Shown: positions 33,394-43,906, numbered from the stretch's first letter. The stretch: 64,000 nt of DNA from Symsagittifera roscoffensis (GCF_963678635.1 NC_087065.1:50414452-50478451), one strand, 5' to 3'. Program-made: numbers and translations. The notes: generated by a model from the sequence alone, not told the origin.

Positions 33394-33985
33394 TTACGAA
33401 ATGACTTCTTGATCGAATATTTTTTGTTGTTTGGGGCAATTTTCAAGTGTGGTCGGATTATTTATTGGTTTTTTGACAAGTGGGTTGAGTTTTGAGAAAA
33501 ATTGTTGGGGGCAATTTTTATGGTGATCGGGAGGTCTTCTTTGTCTTTATTTTCATTTGTCAAATGATCTGGGGTGTTTTTGAGATTTTTATACTTTAGG
33601 CTAATTAAAATGGTCGTTCTTTTACTTTAGGCTAATTTAACATATTTGTTTGGGGGGTAATTTAGGGCTGAGTTGGGGAAATATTGTTGATCTTTGGTTT
33701 ATTAGATAAGGGAGGGTTATGATATTCTGGTGATATTTATTTTAGTTGTCAAGTTGGAGTGGTTTGCTTATTTTTGACCTGGAGGTCGTAAAGTTATAGT
33801 TATAGATATGCCTGGAGTTTAATATCGTTCGTCTAGTTGGTTTGTGTTAGAGTTAGAGAAGGTGACGGATTGGATGAATCCTATTGGCTAATTATGAACT
33901 AGAATCGCTGCATGTTTGTCAGCATGTTATTTTGAAAAATGAAAATTCAAAATGTTTCAAAGGTCTAAGATTGTGAAATACAAAA
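33394..33985 (-). other. Retroviral spacer between integrase and small ORFs
   Basis: About 590 bp without a convincing frame on the minus strand. It could hold the acceptor for a subgenomic RNA, but I cannot identify one. Confidence 0.35.
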
Positions 33986-35248
33986 TTAAAGTTGTTTTTG
34001 AAATTCGACTTTCTTTAATATTTTAGATTGTGGGATGAATAATTTATAATTTTTACGTGGTTGATTTCTACGTCGTGAAGACTCTCTATGTTCTGATTTG
34101 TCGATTTGTTCTTGGGGTATTATTTGTTCTGTCATTTTTCTATTTTTTCTTTCTTTTTGAGATGTATTTTGATCTAGATTTTTTGTATTGTTTTTTGTGG
34201 TGGTTGATTTTGTTATTTGGTTTTTGAGGTGAAAATCTTTTTGTTCCTTTGTTGTATTTTCCGTATGTGGGTTATTTTGAATAACTTTTAAACCTGTAAA
34301 AGAATATAATTGAGTTAGTTCGCGGAGTGCGTATTCTTTTGGATAATAAGGTAGTGGGTTATTTCGGTGTTGAACGATTTCTTTTTTGTCTGAGTCGGTG
34401 ATTTTATATGTGACATCAGTGGGTTTTGCAATTATTTGGTATGGTCCTTTACGAAGGGGTTGTAATTTTTTAGAAATTCCTTTTTGAGTATTAAAATTAG
34501 GTATTAATACAAATGTTCCAATTTTTAAATCGGAGGCTGGTGAAAAGCGTGAATTTATTTGTTCATTAATGTATTGCCTTTGTAACAACTTTTTTGTTAC
34601 TTTTTGGTAAATTTCATTGTGTTTTTTATCTCTGTTTAAAATCCATTCGGTGTGTGTACCGGAGGCTAATTTAAGAATTTGTGGGTGATGAAAATGATCT
34701 TCATCGTGTGTATGTAAAGGTAGGTTATAACAAATTGAGTCTTTATTTGGTTGACAATAACCTTGTGCGTTTTTATGAGAGTTTGCTGTAAGCATTATTG
34801 GTTTGCGTGGCTTTTGGTTAAAAACCATTTCATATGGTGACATTCCTAGAGTTGTCGTGATTTGTGAATTATATGCTAGGGGAAATAATTTTACATCTGC
34901 TGACCATTCAGTATATCTTGTATCATTTCCATTGATGATACATCTAAGATATTCTTGTAGTGAACGGTTCATACCTTCGACTAAGCCGTTTGTCCAAGGT
35001 GCGTGAGATGTACGTGGTTTGTGTTTGATGTTATATAGATGACATAGTGTGATAATTTCATTATTTATGAATTCTGTACCGTTATCTGTAACTAGAATTT
35101 CTGGTAGTCCAAATTTGGCTATCCAGTGTTCATAAAGCGTTGTGTAAGCGTAATAAGCGTTACAATGTGGTACTGGGTTAAGTGCTACATAATGTGTAAA
35201 TGTAGGAGCTTCCTTCGGATGACGGTGAAATTGGTCCTTTTGTATCAA
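33986..35248 (-). CDS. Integrase, C-terminal part in shifted frame
   Basis: Continues the integrase after a frame change relative to the upstream RT frame. It has the second catalytic Asp in VTDNGTEF (about residue 55 of this frame), the Glu in NGLVEGMNR (about 90), and a GPY/F-type module (LRKGPYQI, about 266). A basic, Thr/Lys/Asn-rich tail follows. There is no proper ATG, as the frame opens with TTG. The first catalytic Asp (FDTKGP) lies in the other frame, and part of the central strand of the core is missing at the junction. A small deletion is therefore more likely than programmed shifting. Confidence 0.85.
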   Translation of the reverse strand: MIQKDQFHRHPKEAPTFTHYVALNPVPHCNAYYAYTTLYEHWIAKFGLPEILVTDNGTEFINNEIITLCHLYNIKHKPRTSHAPWTNGLVEGMNRSLQEYLRCIINGNDTRYTEWSADVKLFPLAYNSQITTTLGMSPYEMVFNQKPRKPIMLTANSHKNAQGYCQPNKDSICYNLPLHTHDEDHFHHPQILKLASGTHTEWILNRDKKHNEIYQKVTKKLLQRQYINEQINSRFSPASDLKIGTFVLIPNFNTQKGISKKLQPLRKGPYQIIAKPTDVTYKITDSDKKEIVQHRNNPLPYYPKEYALRELTQLYSFTGLKVIQNNPHTENTTKEQKDFHLKNQITKSTTTKNNTKNLDQNTSQKERKNRKMTEQIIPQEQIDKSEHRESSRRRNQPRKNYKLFIPQSKILKKVEFQKQL

Positions 35249-38051
35249 AGGAGATACGGTGGTTAAAGTACAAACTTTGTCCTTTAAAATCTTGTTTTTG
35301 AGCTATTTGTTTTTGATTTGGGTAAGGTTTATTTAGTTGGCATACTATACAGTCATTGCATAGTACTTTTATCCAAATTGGTGCATTTGGGAAATAAAAG
35401 TTTTGTATAAAATTTGAATATGTTTTCTCTGATCCAGAGTGTCCTTTAATATTTTGTGTATGTGAAATATTAAAAGCTATGAGAATCATACTTAAAGGGA
35501 GACAGGGAACTGTAGATTCATTTAATTTGTATTCTAGAAGGTCTGTGTTTTCATTAATTGTTGTATTATTAAATTTTCGAAAATATCGGAGGAGTGTTTT
35601 ATTTCCTAAAATAGTTGTATCTGCCTTGACGGGTTTAGTTTTATATTTGTGCCATGATTTTAGTTGTCTAATTACTGGGTCAAGATTTTGGTATTGTTTC
35701 AATGTTGAAATTGTAATTGTTTCTGTTGGGGGAAGAAAAATGTTTTCTATTTCTGATTTAGATAAGGGTATTGTATCAAGTGGGTCATGGAGGTCAAAAA
35801 CTTGATTTATTGTGTATTTTGAATCGTTTGTTTGTGGTCCTGATAAATTTATTTTATCAGTTAGGTTTTCTTTTTCAATTAGTGGAAAAAGGTCTTTTTT
35901 ATGCGAGTGTTGTTTTACTCTTTTTTGTTGGGTGTTATTTTTTATCCATTGTGAGTATGGAATTGGTTTAAAAGTTGATGTTCCAAGTAGATCAACTTCG
36001 TAGTGGTTATTTTGACAATCTAAATAAAGTGGAAAGTGTTGTAGATTATTTATCTGTGATTGTTCAACGTCAGTTTTTACTGCATATTTGCATTCTAGTC
36101 GGGGTGATGTTTTGTTTTTTGCAAGATAGAATTTTATATTTTTAGGTATTTCAACTGTAGTTTTACGTGTAAGTAATTCATTTGGTGTATTTCGACTTAA
36201 TGTGTCTGGTAATGCAAGATTTTTTCCTGCTGTCCAAACTATATGTAAGTTTGGAAATTTCATTAGAATTAATTGAAATCTGTAAACTCGGTGATTTGGG
36301 TTGGATTTTTGTGTGAAGAGAAAAATGATTGGTTTGTGATCTGTGAATAGAACTGTTGGATGTTTTGATCCAAGTATCAGAAATTCATATTCTGTAAGTG
36401 TATAGATTATGGCTGTACATTCTCTCATTAGGGTTGAGAGTCTTAGCTCTGCTTGAGTGAATAATCGAGAATTTGCTGATATAAGGTTCATTTTGTTTGT
36501 ACCATTATGTGATTGTAATAACGCTGCGCCGATGCCAAAGTTCGAAGCATCGCACATTGCGTAGAATGGTTGATTTGGATCTGGAATTGTATTCGAAATT
36601 TGTTCAGTTAGAAGTTTTTTAATTTCTTCAAATCGTGCTTGATGTTCTGTATTCCATTCAAAATTGTTTTGCTGTCTAAGTATATTATAGAATGGTCTTA
36701 GATATAATTGCATTTTATAAACATATTTGCTTAAAAAGTTTAGCATTCCAAGGAATTCTTGGATTTTCTTTTTATTTGTCGGTGGTTGGAGTTTCTGAAT
36801 AGCGTCAATGCGTGATTTTAATGGGGTGATTGTTTTTCTTTCTATATTATGTCCCAAGAATTTTACTCGTGTTAAAAAGAAGTGTGATTTATCGGTGGAG
36901 GCCTTCAGATTTTCGTTCTGAAGTATTTGGTGATATTGTTCTAAAACATTGAACATTTCTTCTTTAGTCTGTGATTGCATAAAAACATCGTCTAAATAGG
37001 TGATTGCGTTTTTCTTGAGTATTAGTGGTCGAAAAATTTTGCTCATAAAAGCTGAAAATGCTGCTGGTCCTATGGATATTCCATAGAATAAGCGGTTGAA
37101 TTCATACTGTTGGTTTCCAATAACAAATTGTGTTAAACGTCGCGATTGTTCATCTAATGCTAATGGCATTTGATTGTATGAACTATTCATATCTGCGGTT
37201 GTAAAGTATTTTCCGTTTATTTTTGTTAAAATAACTTGTATTGGTTCAATAGGCCAATTACACTTTGATTCATCTATGAGTGAGTTGAGGTATCTAGCGT
37301 CGAGAACGATTTTTAATGATTCTCCTTTGGCTAGAATTATAACAGGGTTGATAAATGTGTTACCTTTTGGTTGTTCTTCTTTATTTACTGGTGATATGAT
37401 GTTGTATTGTTCTAAAATGTCGAGTAATCTGTTCACTTTATCGTGTAAGTGAATTGGTACTTTACTTGCTCTTTGTTTTTTGAAAACTGCATCTGGTTTT
37501 AATGGGAGATGTAGTGATGAGCTGATTTTGCCAACATCAAATTTGGATGTTGCATAGACTGATGAATATTTGATTAGCTGTTTGGCTAATTTTTCAAATT
37601 CGTCCTGTGTTATTTGTGAATGTTGGAAATTAAACATTGTTAAAAATTTCTGTTGATTCTCTGTGTAGTTATTTATGTTGAATGTCGGTTTGAAATATGG
37701 GGTTTTTGTGAAATAATCCGTATTTCTTTTTTCGTTACTTATTATATTATTTATGGATAATTCTTCATTAAGAATTGTGGATTGACAAATATCTAATAAT
37801 TGGAGTATATTATTTACGCGATATTCTTTTTTGTGTATTGGTGATATCGTAGCGTTGGTTTCGCAATAGCCTAAAAGTCCTAAAGTTAATGTTACTTGAT
37901 AGGGTGTATTGTTGTATACATGTAGAGATATAATATCTGAATTCGAGTTTTTCAAATATTTTATGGATGAGATTGTGATTTTGAAAAATTTATGGATAGG
38001 TTTGAATTCAAAATCTGACATATAGAGTTGTTGTTTGTTTTGTTTTTTATC
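35178..38051 (-). CDS. Reverse transcriptase - RNase H - integrase (N-terminal part)
   Basis: 957 codons open from just after the gag UAA, in the same phase as gag-protease; first ATG at 38021. Domains: RT with PVIILAK, DARYLN, FTTADMNSSYNQ and the YLDD catalytic box (about residue 345 from that ATG); RNase H with CDASNFGIG (~490), the Glu in ECTAIIYTL, TDHKP (~563) and ALPDTLSR; integrase zinc finger with GHSGSEK and CNDCIVC (~860-900); then the first integrase catalytic Asp in SFDTKGP (~925). It stops at 35180-35178 because of the frame change in the integrase core. Order and motifs are those of Ty3/gypsy pol. Confidence 0.93.
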   Translation of the reverse strand, partial: DKKQNKQQLYMSDFEFKPIHKFFKITISSIKYLKNSNSDIISLHVYNNTPYQVTLTLGLLGYCETNATISPIHKKEYRVNNILQLLDICQSTILNEELSINNIISNEKRNTDYFTKTPYFKPTFNINNYTENQQKFLTMFNFQHSQITQDEFEKLAKQLIKYSSVYATSKFDVGKISSSLHLPLKPDAVFKKQRASKVPIHLHDKVNRLLDILEQYNIISPVNKEEQPKGNTFINPVIILAKGESLKIVLDARYLNSLIDESKCNWPIEPIQVILTKINGKYFTTADMNSSYNQMPLALDEQSRRLTQFVIGNQQYEFNRLFYGISIGPAAFSAFMSKIFRPLILKKNAITYLDDVFMQSQTKEEMFNVLEQYHQILQNENLKASTDKSHFFLTRVKFLGHNIERKTITPLKSRIDAIQKLQPPTNKKKIQEFLGMLNFLSKYVYKMQLYLRPFYNILRQQNNFEWNTEHQARFEEIKKLLTEQISNTIPDPNQPFYAMCDASNFGIGAALLQSHNGTNKMNLISANSRLFTQAELRLSTLMRECTAIIYTLTEYEFLILGSKHPTVLFTDHKPIIFLFTQKSNPNHRVYRFQLILMKFPNLHIVWTAGKNLALPDTLSRNTPNELLTRKTTVEIPKNIKFYLAKNKTSPRLECKYAVKTDVEQSQINNLQHFPLYLDCQNNHYEVDLLGTSTFKPIPYSQWIKNNTQQKRVKQHSHKKDLFPLIEKENLTDKINLSGPQTNDSKYTINQVFDLHDPLDTIPLSKSEIENIFLPPTETITISTLKQYQNLDPVIRQLKSWHKYKTKPVKADTTILGNKTLLRYFRKFNNTTINENTDLLEYKLNESTVPCLPLSMILIAFNISHTQNIKGHSGSEKTYSNFIQNFYFPNAPIWIKVLCNDCIVCQLNKPYPNQKQIAQKQDFKGQSLYFNHRISFDTKGPISPSSEGSSYIYTLCST

Positions 38052-38054
38052 TTA
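38052..38054 (-). promoter_or_regulatory. In-frame UAA between gag-pro and pol (candidate readthrough site)
   Basis: Context on the minus strand: CAC CAA UAA GAU AAA AAA. Pol continues in phase, a layout like gammaretroviral suppression but with UAA. Whether a downstream RNA structure exists was not determined. Confidence 0.6.
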
Positions 38055-41000
38055 TTGGTGAACTTGTTTTATTGAAAAATTATATTTGTTTCCTGATAGT
38101 GGTTTCAGGTGTTTTCTTTGTTGGTTATATATTGGATAAAATTTTGAAAAGAATGGTGGTTGTTTGTTTAATCTTTGGAAAAATGTTAGGGATGTGTCTT
38201 TTGTTTTTGTGTATTTATCTTTGATTAGTATTTTACTGTTTAATATGTTGATTGTTGGTATATATTTAGAGATAAATGGTATTCCAATGATATTGTGTTT
38301 AATATCAGTGATATGGAATATTTGTTTAAATGGTTTAGTTAAAATTTTATTTTGCTCCATTGTTCTTGTGGGGAGAAGAAATAATTGAATTTTTCCATAG
38401 TTTACCAATGTTGATCCTTGTGCTGTTGCTAGTTTACTGGAGGTTTCAAGAGGTGTTAGCTTTGGGTGTAAGGTTTTTATTTCATTCCATGTGGGAATGT
38501 TTATTATATTTGATTCTGCTCCTGAATCAATTAAAAAATCAATTTCAAGATCTGGTGGTTGAAATTCTTTGCTTCTTGGACTTTCTAAAAGAAATGGTAT
38601 TGTCCAAATTTTTTCTTTGGGTTGTTCTTTTTGTATGTTTTGATAGATGTGATTTGTATTTAAGCATTTTGTCTTGTCATTCTCATTGGATTTATTTGTA
38701 GTGTTAATTTCGTTTGTTTCTTGTGTTGTTTGTGTAGAATGGATGGGTTCAATATAATAATTGTGAAGGAGTTCTAATTGATTTTCATATATATGTGATG
38801 AAAAAGGTTGTTCATATATAATAGGTTCGTAATCATTTTCAACTGCTATCATATTTATGGAGATAGTGTTTTCTGTATCACTTTCTGATTCTGATGATTC
38901 ACAGTTTATTTGATTCAGTTGTAGTTCGTTATTTCCTGTGTCATCAATACCTGGAGGGTCTGATGTTGTTTCTGGGTTTGATTGTACTTGATTAATATTT
39001 CTTTGATGTTTAGGTGTACTACTTCTGTGGTGATTGTTAGAATTATTATAATGGTTATTATTCCTGTGTGGTGATTGGGAATAATTTCTATAACGATTAT
39101 TATAACTTGAATGTCGATTTTGTGAATTATTTCGTGATCTGTTTCGGTAATTATTGTTTGGTCTGTTATAGTTTGATCTATTATATGAGTTATTCCTTGA
39201 TCGATTGTTCGGGTAATTCTGGTTTCGGTTGTTTGAATAACTTCTATTCCGATTATTGGAGTAGTTTCTATTTCTATTGTATGATGAATTTCGTGATTGA
39301 TTGTTTGGATAGTAATTATTTCTTGATTGGGAATTAGATCTAGAAACAAATCGTGTTGTATTTGAATTTGATCTGGAATTGTTATTTCTACTATTTTGTC
39401 TATTGTAGTGATTTTGTGACGAGTTTTGTGTATTTCTTCGTTCTGGCGATCTTCCTCTATAACTTGAGTTATGTGGTGATTGATTTCTCGTGTAGTTGGT
39501 ATTGCTCGGTAGTGGTTTTCCTGAACTGTTGTTGCTGTATACATTTTTGTTTGGTAGATTTTGATCTTTCTTCATGTATTGATAGAATGATTTATTTGGT
39601 TCTTTATATTTTTGAGGTTTATTTTGGTTGTCTTGCTGTTTTTGTCTACATTCAGAAATACTATGTCCGTATCGTCGGCAATAATTACACCATTTTTTGA
39701 AAGATGGTTTGCCTTTAAAGTTTGGGTGTTTTTCGTAAATATTGAGTAATTCAGTGATTTTTTCAACGAGGTCTGTATCTGATTCCTGTATATTGTTGAT
39801 ACTTGTGGTATTTGTTTCGATTCGGTTAACGTATTGTAATTTCAGATTTTCTGTTTCTTCGAGTTTCATTGTGATTTCTGCTTGTTCTAGTTTGTCTACT
39901 AGTTTTCGGAAATCTAAATCGGGCTCTCGAATTGAGGAGGGATGGGATGCTCTTTTTTTTATTGCTATTTTCCTTAATTGAGGTGTTAAGGTCATCATTA
40001 AGATTTCTGTCATTTTTGTGTTTTTATAGTCGTGTGTATTTAATGAATATGCTTTTCGAACTAGTGTTTCGATGCGTACTGCTAATTGTTTGATGGTTTC
40101 ATTTGGTAATCTGCGAATTTCATTACATAAAACTCTTTGTTGTTGTTTGTTTCTTTCGGAGTCAAACATTTTTGAAAATTCTTGTGTAAATCTCTTCCAA
40201 TTTGATTTTATTTCTAGAGGCAATACTGAAAACCATTTTTGGGCTGCGCCGTCTAAAGTTGTTTGTATCAACGCTGTGCGTCGATGTATCCAGTTTTGAT
40301 GTAGTGGCGTATTAATTGGTTCAGGTCCTATATTTAAAATCAAATTTGCTGTTACTGCATTTAAATAGTCTTCTACAGAATATTCAGGGTCTGTTCCTGT
40401 GAATACCATTAAAGGTTTATTTGATGTTATTGATGATCCACCCATAAGGTATGGATTCATTGTCATTTGTAATGATTCTGCTGCATTTGGCATTTGAGAA
40501 AAATTTGAAAGTTGATTTCTTGTTATTTCGTGTTGTTGAAGATAATATGGGAGGGGTATTTCATTTTGCATTTGCGTCGGTTGATACGAGTGTGTGATCA
40601 TTGGGTTTTGTTGCTGAATTGGTTGAATATATTGTGTATTAATTGGGATTTGTTGCTGAATTGGTTGTTGATTTTGTGTATCTATCGGTTGTGGGGAAAA
40701 AATTCTATGATTTGTATGTGGTTTCTGTACTCCTTGTCCACGATATTCTTGATTATATGGTGCAAATATATCTGGTTGTAAAAAATCATCATCTGAGGAT
40801 AAGTAATCCATTTGATAAGATGTTTGTTTTTTATTTTTATTTTGTTGAAAAAATGGATAGTTTTCACTACGATCCTGTGAAGGATGTAAATTTGTTTGAA
40901 AATTTACTGAATTAGTTTGTGCTATTGGGTTATCCCAGTTTCGAGATCTTGTATAATTATTAAAATTTTTTCGTGGGGGATAATTTGTTTTTGATGTATG

Positions 41001-42218
41001 TGTGTAATTATAATTATGTTCTGCAAAATTGTTTCTAGTGAAAGTTTTACGTGTTTTTGACGGTATTGTCATGGGTCTGTATGTCTGATAATCCATGTTT
41101 GAATATTTTGGGGCAACCGAAGGTTTAACGGTTGATTGTAAGGTTACCTGTGTTTGTGAAGGGTTTGTATTTCTTGGTGTTGTTAAATTTGGACGTATCG
41201 GTGAAATGCTTTGTTGTGTAGTTGTTGTGTGTACGATTTCTTCATTTATGAAGTGTGATGGTGTCTGGATATCTTGCTGGGTGAGATTTCTAGTTCCATT
41301 GAGGTTTTCATTGTGTATGATTGTGGAGTTTAAACTATTATTTTGCATATCGGGTAAAAATGTATTATAGTTTAATGGTGTTGCATCAATTGTTAATGGT
41401 ATTACTCTTACATAATCTCTTACATAAGATATCGTACTTATTGCTTGACTTGAGATTGATTGTGGGAAGTTTATGAATGCGGGATGAGACCATTCGGGGT
41501 CCCAAACATAGTCTGACTGTTCTGTGATGGCAGTATCATCGTTTGAGTTTTGAGGTCTAAAATTTTTTCTTGCTTGTGAAATTAAATCTAGATTATGTGT
41601 GAAATAATCTATTATAAACCATGCCAAGATTTTTTGTAAGTCATGTTTTGTATGTTGTGAAACATCATCTTTAGTGAAATTTTCTTTAATTATATTTAGA
41701 AAACTAGAGAGTAGTGTGATTTCATGTCGTACTCTTATATGTTTAGATGTTTCTGTCGGTGAGACATTTGAGATTGGGATTTCGTTTTCTAATATCGAGA
41801 TATAACTATATATTATTGCAAAAACTTCATTGGTGAATATGGAGTTTGCTCTTTGTGAGTTATGATATTGTATGCTTTTTATATATTCTGAGAATACTTT
41901 TGAGAATTCTAAATCAAGGTCGTCTGTTTGAATTACATATTTGGTGTGATTCTGGTTTGGTGAGCTGAATTGTATGGAGTAGATTCCGTATTGTTGTGTT
42001 AAGATGCATATATCTTTCAAATAGTGATCGATAATTTGTCTTTTGATTTTTACATCTGGGAACTCTGTTTTACATGGACTGATTCCGGGTTCAAACAAAT
42101 TTAAGAGTAAATTTTTGCAAAATATGTGCTGTCCTCTATCTGTGGTTGCATCTACGATAAAGGGGAAGATATCATCATCATCTGGACTTTCTTCACCTGG
42201 GGTGTGTGTTGAGCTCAT
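38052..42218 (-). CDS. Gag-protease polyprotein, 1388 aa
   Basis: Long N-terminal domain of unknown function (~350 residues), Pro/Gln/Asn-rich linker, a capsid-like retrotransposon Gag region (~600-800, with FTGTDPEYSVEDYLNAV and GAAQKWF), a CCHC zinc knuckle C-x2-C-x4-H-x4-C (~843-856), an Asn/Arg/Ser/Tyr-rich low-complexity stretch (~900-1070) suited to RNA binding, and a retropepsin-type protease with the active-site motif DSGA (~1231) and a downstream IIGIPF flap-type motif. Unusually large for Gag. It ends in UAA (38054-38052) with pol open in the same phase, so Gag-Pol is probably made by stop readthrough. Confidence 0.93.
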   Translation of the reverse strand: MSSTHTPGEESPDDDDIFPFIVDATTDRGQHIFCKNLLLNLFEPGISPCKTEFPDVKIKRQIIDHYLKDICILTQQYGIYSIQFSSPNQNHTKYVIQTDDLDLEFSKVFSEYIKSIQYHNSQRANSIFTNEVFAIIYSYISILENEIPISNVSPTETSKHIRVRHEITLLSSFLNIIKENFTKDDVSQHTKHDLQKILAWFIIDYFTHNLDLISQARKNFRPQNSNDDTAITEQSDYVWDPEWSHPAFINFPQSISSQAISTISYVRDYVRVIPLTIDATPLNYNTFLPDMQNNSLNSTIIHNENLNGTRNLTQQDIQTPSHFINEEIVHTTTTQQSISPIRPNLTTPRNTNPSQTQVTLQSTVKPSVAPKYSNMDYQTYRPMTIPSKTRKTFTRNNFAEHNYNYTHTSKTNYPPRKNFNNYTRSRNWDNPIAQTNSVNFQTNLHPSQDRSENYPFFQQNKNKKQTSYQMDYLSSDDDFLQPDIFAPYNQEYRGQGVQKPHTNHRIFSPQPIDTQNQQPIQQQIPINTQYIQPIQQQNPMITHSYQPTQMQNEIPLPYYLQQHEITRNQLSNFSQMPNAAESLQMTMNPYLMGGSSITSNKPLMVFTGTDPEYSVEDYLNAVTANLILNIGPEPINTPLHQNWIHRRTALIQTTLDGAAQKWFSVLPLEIKSNWKRFTQEFSKMFDSERNKQQQRVLCNEIRRLPNETIKQLAVRIETLVRKAYSLNTHDYKNTKMTEILMMTLTPQLRKIAIKKRASHPSSIREPDLDFRKLVDKLEQAEITMKLEETENLKLQYVNRIETNTTSINNIQESDTDLVEKITELLNIYEKHPNFKGKPSFKKWCNYCRRYGHSISECRQKQQDNQNKPQKYKEPNKSFYQYMKKDQNLPNKNVYSNNSSGKPLPSNTNYTRNQSPHNSSYRGRSPERRNTQNSSQNHYNRQNSRNNNSRSNSNTTRFVSRSNSQSRNNYYPNNQSRNSSYNRNRNYSNNRNRSYSNNRNQNYPNNRSRNNSYNRSNYNRPNNNYRNRSRNNSQNRHSSYNNRYRNYSQSPHRNNNHYNNSNNHHRSSTPKHQRNINQVQSNPETTSDPPGIDDTGNNELQLNQINCESSESESDTENTISINMIAVENDYEPIIYEQPFSSHIYENQLELLHNYYIEPIHSTQTTQETNEINTTNKSNENDKTKCLNTNHIYQNIQKEQPKEKIWTIPFLLESPRSKEFQPPDLEIDFLIDSGAESNIINIPTWNEIKTLHPKLTPLETSSKLATAQGSTLVNYGKIQLFLLPTRTMEQNKILTKPFKQIFHITDIKHNIIGIPFISKYIPTINILNSKILIKDKYTKTKDTSLTFFQRLNKQPPFFSKFYPIYNQQRKHLKPLSGNKYNFSIKQVHQ

Positions 42219-43881
42219 TTTTTCGTTTGATGACTGTTAATATGTAACTATCGATGTGTCTAATTGGTTGATTCCAATTGTATAAATGTACTGGTTTGTG
42301 TTTATATTGTTTTTTATTCTTCTTTTTCCTCTTTTTGATGAATTTGAAGTTGTTTCTGAGTCGGAAAAATATAATTGATCGTGAATGGGGCAATTTTTAT
42401 CTATAGATTCTTTTAATTTATAAAGTTCGTCTAAACTGCTGGTTTCTGATTCTGAAAATGCGTTTCGGTTTTTGGAAAATCTTTTTCACGTTATTTGTCT
42501 TTGTTTGGTTATTATTTTTCTTTTTAATGTTTGTCGTTTTGTTCTGATATATCCAACTGTTTGTGTATGAGGTGTGATTACAAGATCGTATTTTTTGTTA
42601 TCTATTTCACAATTGTGTAAAACGATTGTTTGTTTATTTCCTAGGTTTTTAAATGACATAAGGTTTAGGATGACGGATGCAAAAGGTTGTTAAATGATTT
42701 CTATTTTCTTAGACTGTTAGTCCTTACGATTTTTTGGTTAGCCTAACCTGGGTCTATTTGTTCAGGGTTGGGGAGAAAAGTATATCGATTCCGAAGAATG
42801 ATTTTTTACTTTCTCGTGGCTAGTATAAGCTAAGGTGTTAACTTACTTAATCTTACTTAAGGGTAGTGATTGTGTTCAGGGTTGGAGAATAGTAAATCGA
42901 TCCACAAGGTTCAGGTATAATTAGAACGCGAGTAGTTCGTTAGATACTATTTTAAACTTACTAAGTCTAAGATTTATCCTGGGTCTGGTAAGAGGGGGGA
43001 TCAAGTGAAGGATGAATAACCGAAGTTCTTCACTGTTTATCCTAATTTGAATGATTAGTTTCATTCAAAAATTTCTGTTAGTCCTGGGTTTTTAGAAAGG
43101 GTTGGATAGTGAATCGACGTTTGAGGTCGTTAGACACTAGCTAAGTGGGTGGGGAGAACAAAATTGTTCTTTTTGATCCAAGGATAGGCCTTGATGATCA
43201 AGTTTTAAATTTAATTAAATAGAAAATGATTTAAGATCCAAGGATGAGCCTTGATGATCTGATTTTAAATTTAAGTGAATTTAAGTTTAAAATGATTTAA
43301 ATTTGTGTAGAGAAAAGATTTAGTGTTTTTATGATATTAGTGAGCTTATGAATGCTGTTATGTTTAGGTGATGAAGCTGGAACAACAGGATGATTTATGA
43401 TTACTAACCATTTATTGTCATGCTACTAATTTTTATTTCGATTTTTCAATAAATATTTTTCAAACATGTTTTGTATATTACTGCAGAATTTAGGAAAACG
43501 ATCTGAGATCTTTTTATCAATCGTTATTGTATATTAATAATTTTGTTTAGCGCCTGAAATGATTTTGAAGATTGACTTCAATATTTTATGTTTGCAAATG
43601 AAAATCTAAATTCATTGCTAGTAGTATTCTAAATACAAAAGTTTGTGTTCGCTTTTGCCGAACTATCATATAACTATATGGTAAGTTTCTACTTTGTCGT
43701 ATGTCGTCTCTGGTTCGAGGTCTTCTTGCAATTCCGGGTAGTTCTCTTATCGTTCGGAATATTGGCTATGATCTATTGAGTCGTAGAGACATTTCGATTA
43801 AATTATCGTCGTGTAACATTTTAAAAATGTTTTGTCTAAATTCTAATCTATTTTTGGTTAATTCTAAACTATTAAGGTCTT
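42219..43881 (-). other. Retroviral leader, ~1.66 kb
   Basis: Non-coding leader between the PBS and the gag ATG. It has internal direct repeats: a ~65-bp pair with ATCCAAGGAT(A/G)(A/G)GCCTTGATGATC (about 43178-43300) and three diverged GGGTTGG(G)GA... blocks (about 42766, 42878, 43097). It may contain packaging or splicing signals. Confidence 0.5.
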
Positions 43882-43904
43882 GTTCGAGACTTATGGTCGC
43901 ACCA
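43882..43904 (-). other. Primer binding site
   Basis: Two bases after the 5' LTR the minus strand reads TGGTGCGACCATAAGTCT, complementary to a tRNA 3' end finishing in CCA. The match to tRNA-like sequence appears to extend into a T-loop motif (TTCGAGA on the complement). The cognate tRNA was not identified. Confidence 0.65.
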
Positions 43905-43906
43905 GA

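Noticed and set aside
35178-35248. Programmed +1 frameshift between RT and integrase
   Set aside because: The two frames together still lack a conserved part of the integrase core, so a deletion explains the break better.
38915-39544. 209-codon minus ORF inside gag in another frame
   Set aside because: Shadow of the Asn/Arg/Ser-rich repetitive stretch of gag.
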